A stretch of DNA of 64,000 nt from Saccharibacillus sp. O23 (lineage in GTDB: Bacteria > Bacillota > Bacilli > Paenibacillales > Paenibacillaceae), in NCBI RefSeq assembly GCF_002205895.1, contig NZ_NJDE01000024.1, positions 1 to 64,000 on the forward strand, read 5' to 3'. The notes beneath the pieces are model-generated. The model worked only from the letters and a program-made list of their open reading frames with translations, did no database searches and was not told the origin of the DNA. This document shows positions 63,385 through 64,000 of the stretch, piece after piece (the stretch's first letter is position 1; every line of letters begins with the position of its first letter). Made by a program: the position numbers and the translations under genes.

Positions 63385-64000
63385 ATGGAAAACAAACGCG
63401 AAGAACAGCTTTTCCGGCAGGAAGCGGAGCGCGAGTCTCGCGAGACGGCGAATATCGACGACGCGAAGCTGATGCGGGCGATCCGCAGCGGCGTCAAACG
63501 CGGCAGCGCCTCATCGGGACGGCGGCTGTATCGCTACGTCGGAGCGGGCGCGGCGGGTCTGGCGTTGGCGGCCGGCGTATTCATGGCGACGAACGGGTAC
63601 TTGCGCCATACGGCCGTGGTCGAAGCGCCGGCCGCGGTTCAAGCGTCGGGCAACGAAGCAAGCTGGGGAGAATACGAGAATTTCCGTTCCAGCGTATCGG
63701 GAGAGCCGATTCTCGAAGACGCGCTGAGCAAAGGGGCGGTAGAGCCGCTTAAAGTCAAGACCGAAGCCGGAGGCTACGAGCTGGAATTGTACGGTGCGGT
63801 CGGAGACAGCCGAAAGTTGACGCTGCTGTACGCGATCGGAGGAGAAGACGTGCGTTCCACCGCGCTCAGCCAAGGACGGCTGATCGACGCATCGGGTACG
63901 GTCATCGGTACGCAGGAATCGCGCCGGGACTTCTACAAAGACGGCCGTTTGTACGGATACGCGACGTTCGCGCTCGAACAACCGCCGCAGGAAGAGCAGG
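63385..64000 (+). CDS. membrane anti-sigma factor, DUF4179 type (second), cut by window end
   Basis: The first 205 codons of an anti-sigma factor. A polar cytoplasmic part (about 1-50, DDAKLMRAIRSGVKRGSASS) is followed by one helix (about 53-71, YVGAGAAGLALAAGVFMATN) and the start of a DUF4179 domain (GYELELYGAVGDSRKLTLLYAIGGED). It is the same plan as the protein at 61208. The ATG at 63385 follows AAAGGAGGAAG. It is the expected partner of the sigma factor just upstream. The C-terminus lies outside the window. Confidence 0.82.
   Translation, partial: MENKREEQLFRQEAERESRETANIDDAKLMRAIRSGVKRGSASSGRRLYRYVGAGAAGLALAAGVFMATNGYLRHTAVVEAPAAVQASGNEASWGEYENFRSSVSGEPILEDALSKGAVEPLKVKTEAGGYELELYGAVGDSRKLTLLYAIGGEDVRSTALSQGRLIDASGTVIGTQESRRDFYKDGRLYGYATFALEQPPQEEQ

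Overview
The window reads as chromosomal DNA of a GC-rich Bacillota, most likely a member of the Paenibacillaceae (Saccharibacillus- or Paenibacillus-like). This is an inference from several features: strong AGGAGG-type ribosome binding sites and sigma-A promoters in a GC-rich background (about 55-60 % by eye), an MsmX-type sugar ATPase, DUF624, CcdC, YrzF-like and DUF4179 proteins, and many carbohydrate enzymes. I saw no rRNA, tRNA, transposase, integrase or prophage gene.

Layout. 1-11.8 kb: a cell-wall sugar recycling locus. A BadF-type amino-sugar kinase (cut by the window edge) diverges from an RpiR/MurR-type regulator. The regulator is followed by a complete ABC sugar importer (lipoprotein, two permeases, ATPase), a DUF624 membrane protein, NamZ, NagZ and AnmK. 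12-14 kb: a BlaI/BlaR1-like repressor and metalloprotease pair with twin operators. 14.2-16.3 kb: an AraC regulator and an old-yellow-enzyme oxidoreductase. 16.3-19 kb: an AT-rich stretch, then a fused binding-protein/permease and its ATPase for polar amino acids. 19-21 kb: a MarR-controlled pair of related membrane proteins. 21-26.2 kb: a small kinase-like protein, two GNAT acetyltransferases, a cyclomaltodextrinase and small membrane proteins. 26.4-28.8 kb: a two-component system.

28.8-29.6 kb: a type I-C-like CRISPR array with a leader but no cas gene anywhere in the window. 30.4-34.1 kb: a NatAB-like ABC exporter operon with an M50-like protease and a DUF4177 protein. 34.2-35.4 kb: an SDR/MerR divergent pair with a classic 19-bp-spacer MerR promoter. 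35.7-38.7 kb: a lantibiotic-immunity-type ABC exporter and a small secreted or anchored protein. 38.8-43.3 kb: a divergent LDH-family enzyme, a zinc-free alcohol-dehydrogenase-type reductase and a membrane-anchored second NagZ. 43.5-46.3 kb: a LacI repressor and the GH1 beta-glucosidase it probably controls. 46.9-47.5 kb: a CcdC-like protein.

47.7-57.2 kb: the most unusual block. A CheY-like receiver, a hybrid histidine kinase, an Hpt/receiver/degenerate-GGDEF/receiver protein, a membrane-anchored HEAT-like protein and a processive family 2 glycosyltransferase with an extracytoplasmic C-terminal domain are arranged head to tail, most with overlapping or touching ends. They look like one phosphorelay-controlled exopolysaccharide module. 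57.5-60.5 kb: a GH65 disaccharide phosphorylase fused to a beta-phosphoglucomutase, preceded by a promoter and an attenuator-like hairpin. 60.6-64 kb: two tandem ECF sigma/DUF4179 anti-sigma pairs, the last gene cut by the window end.

Two kinds of non-coding structure recur. One is a composite element of about 195 bp with four CTAA...TTAG units at 50/70/50-bp spacing, present at 29.6 kb and 46.5 kb. The other is a set of long imperfect palindromes at 3.2, 35.5 and 51.3 kb. Several otherwise ordinary proteins (NagZ, AnmK, a histidine kinase, a LacI repressor) carry 50-100 residue low-complexity insertions.
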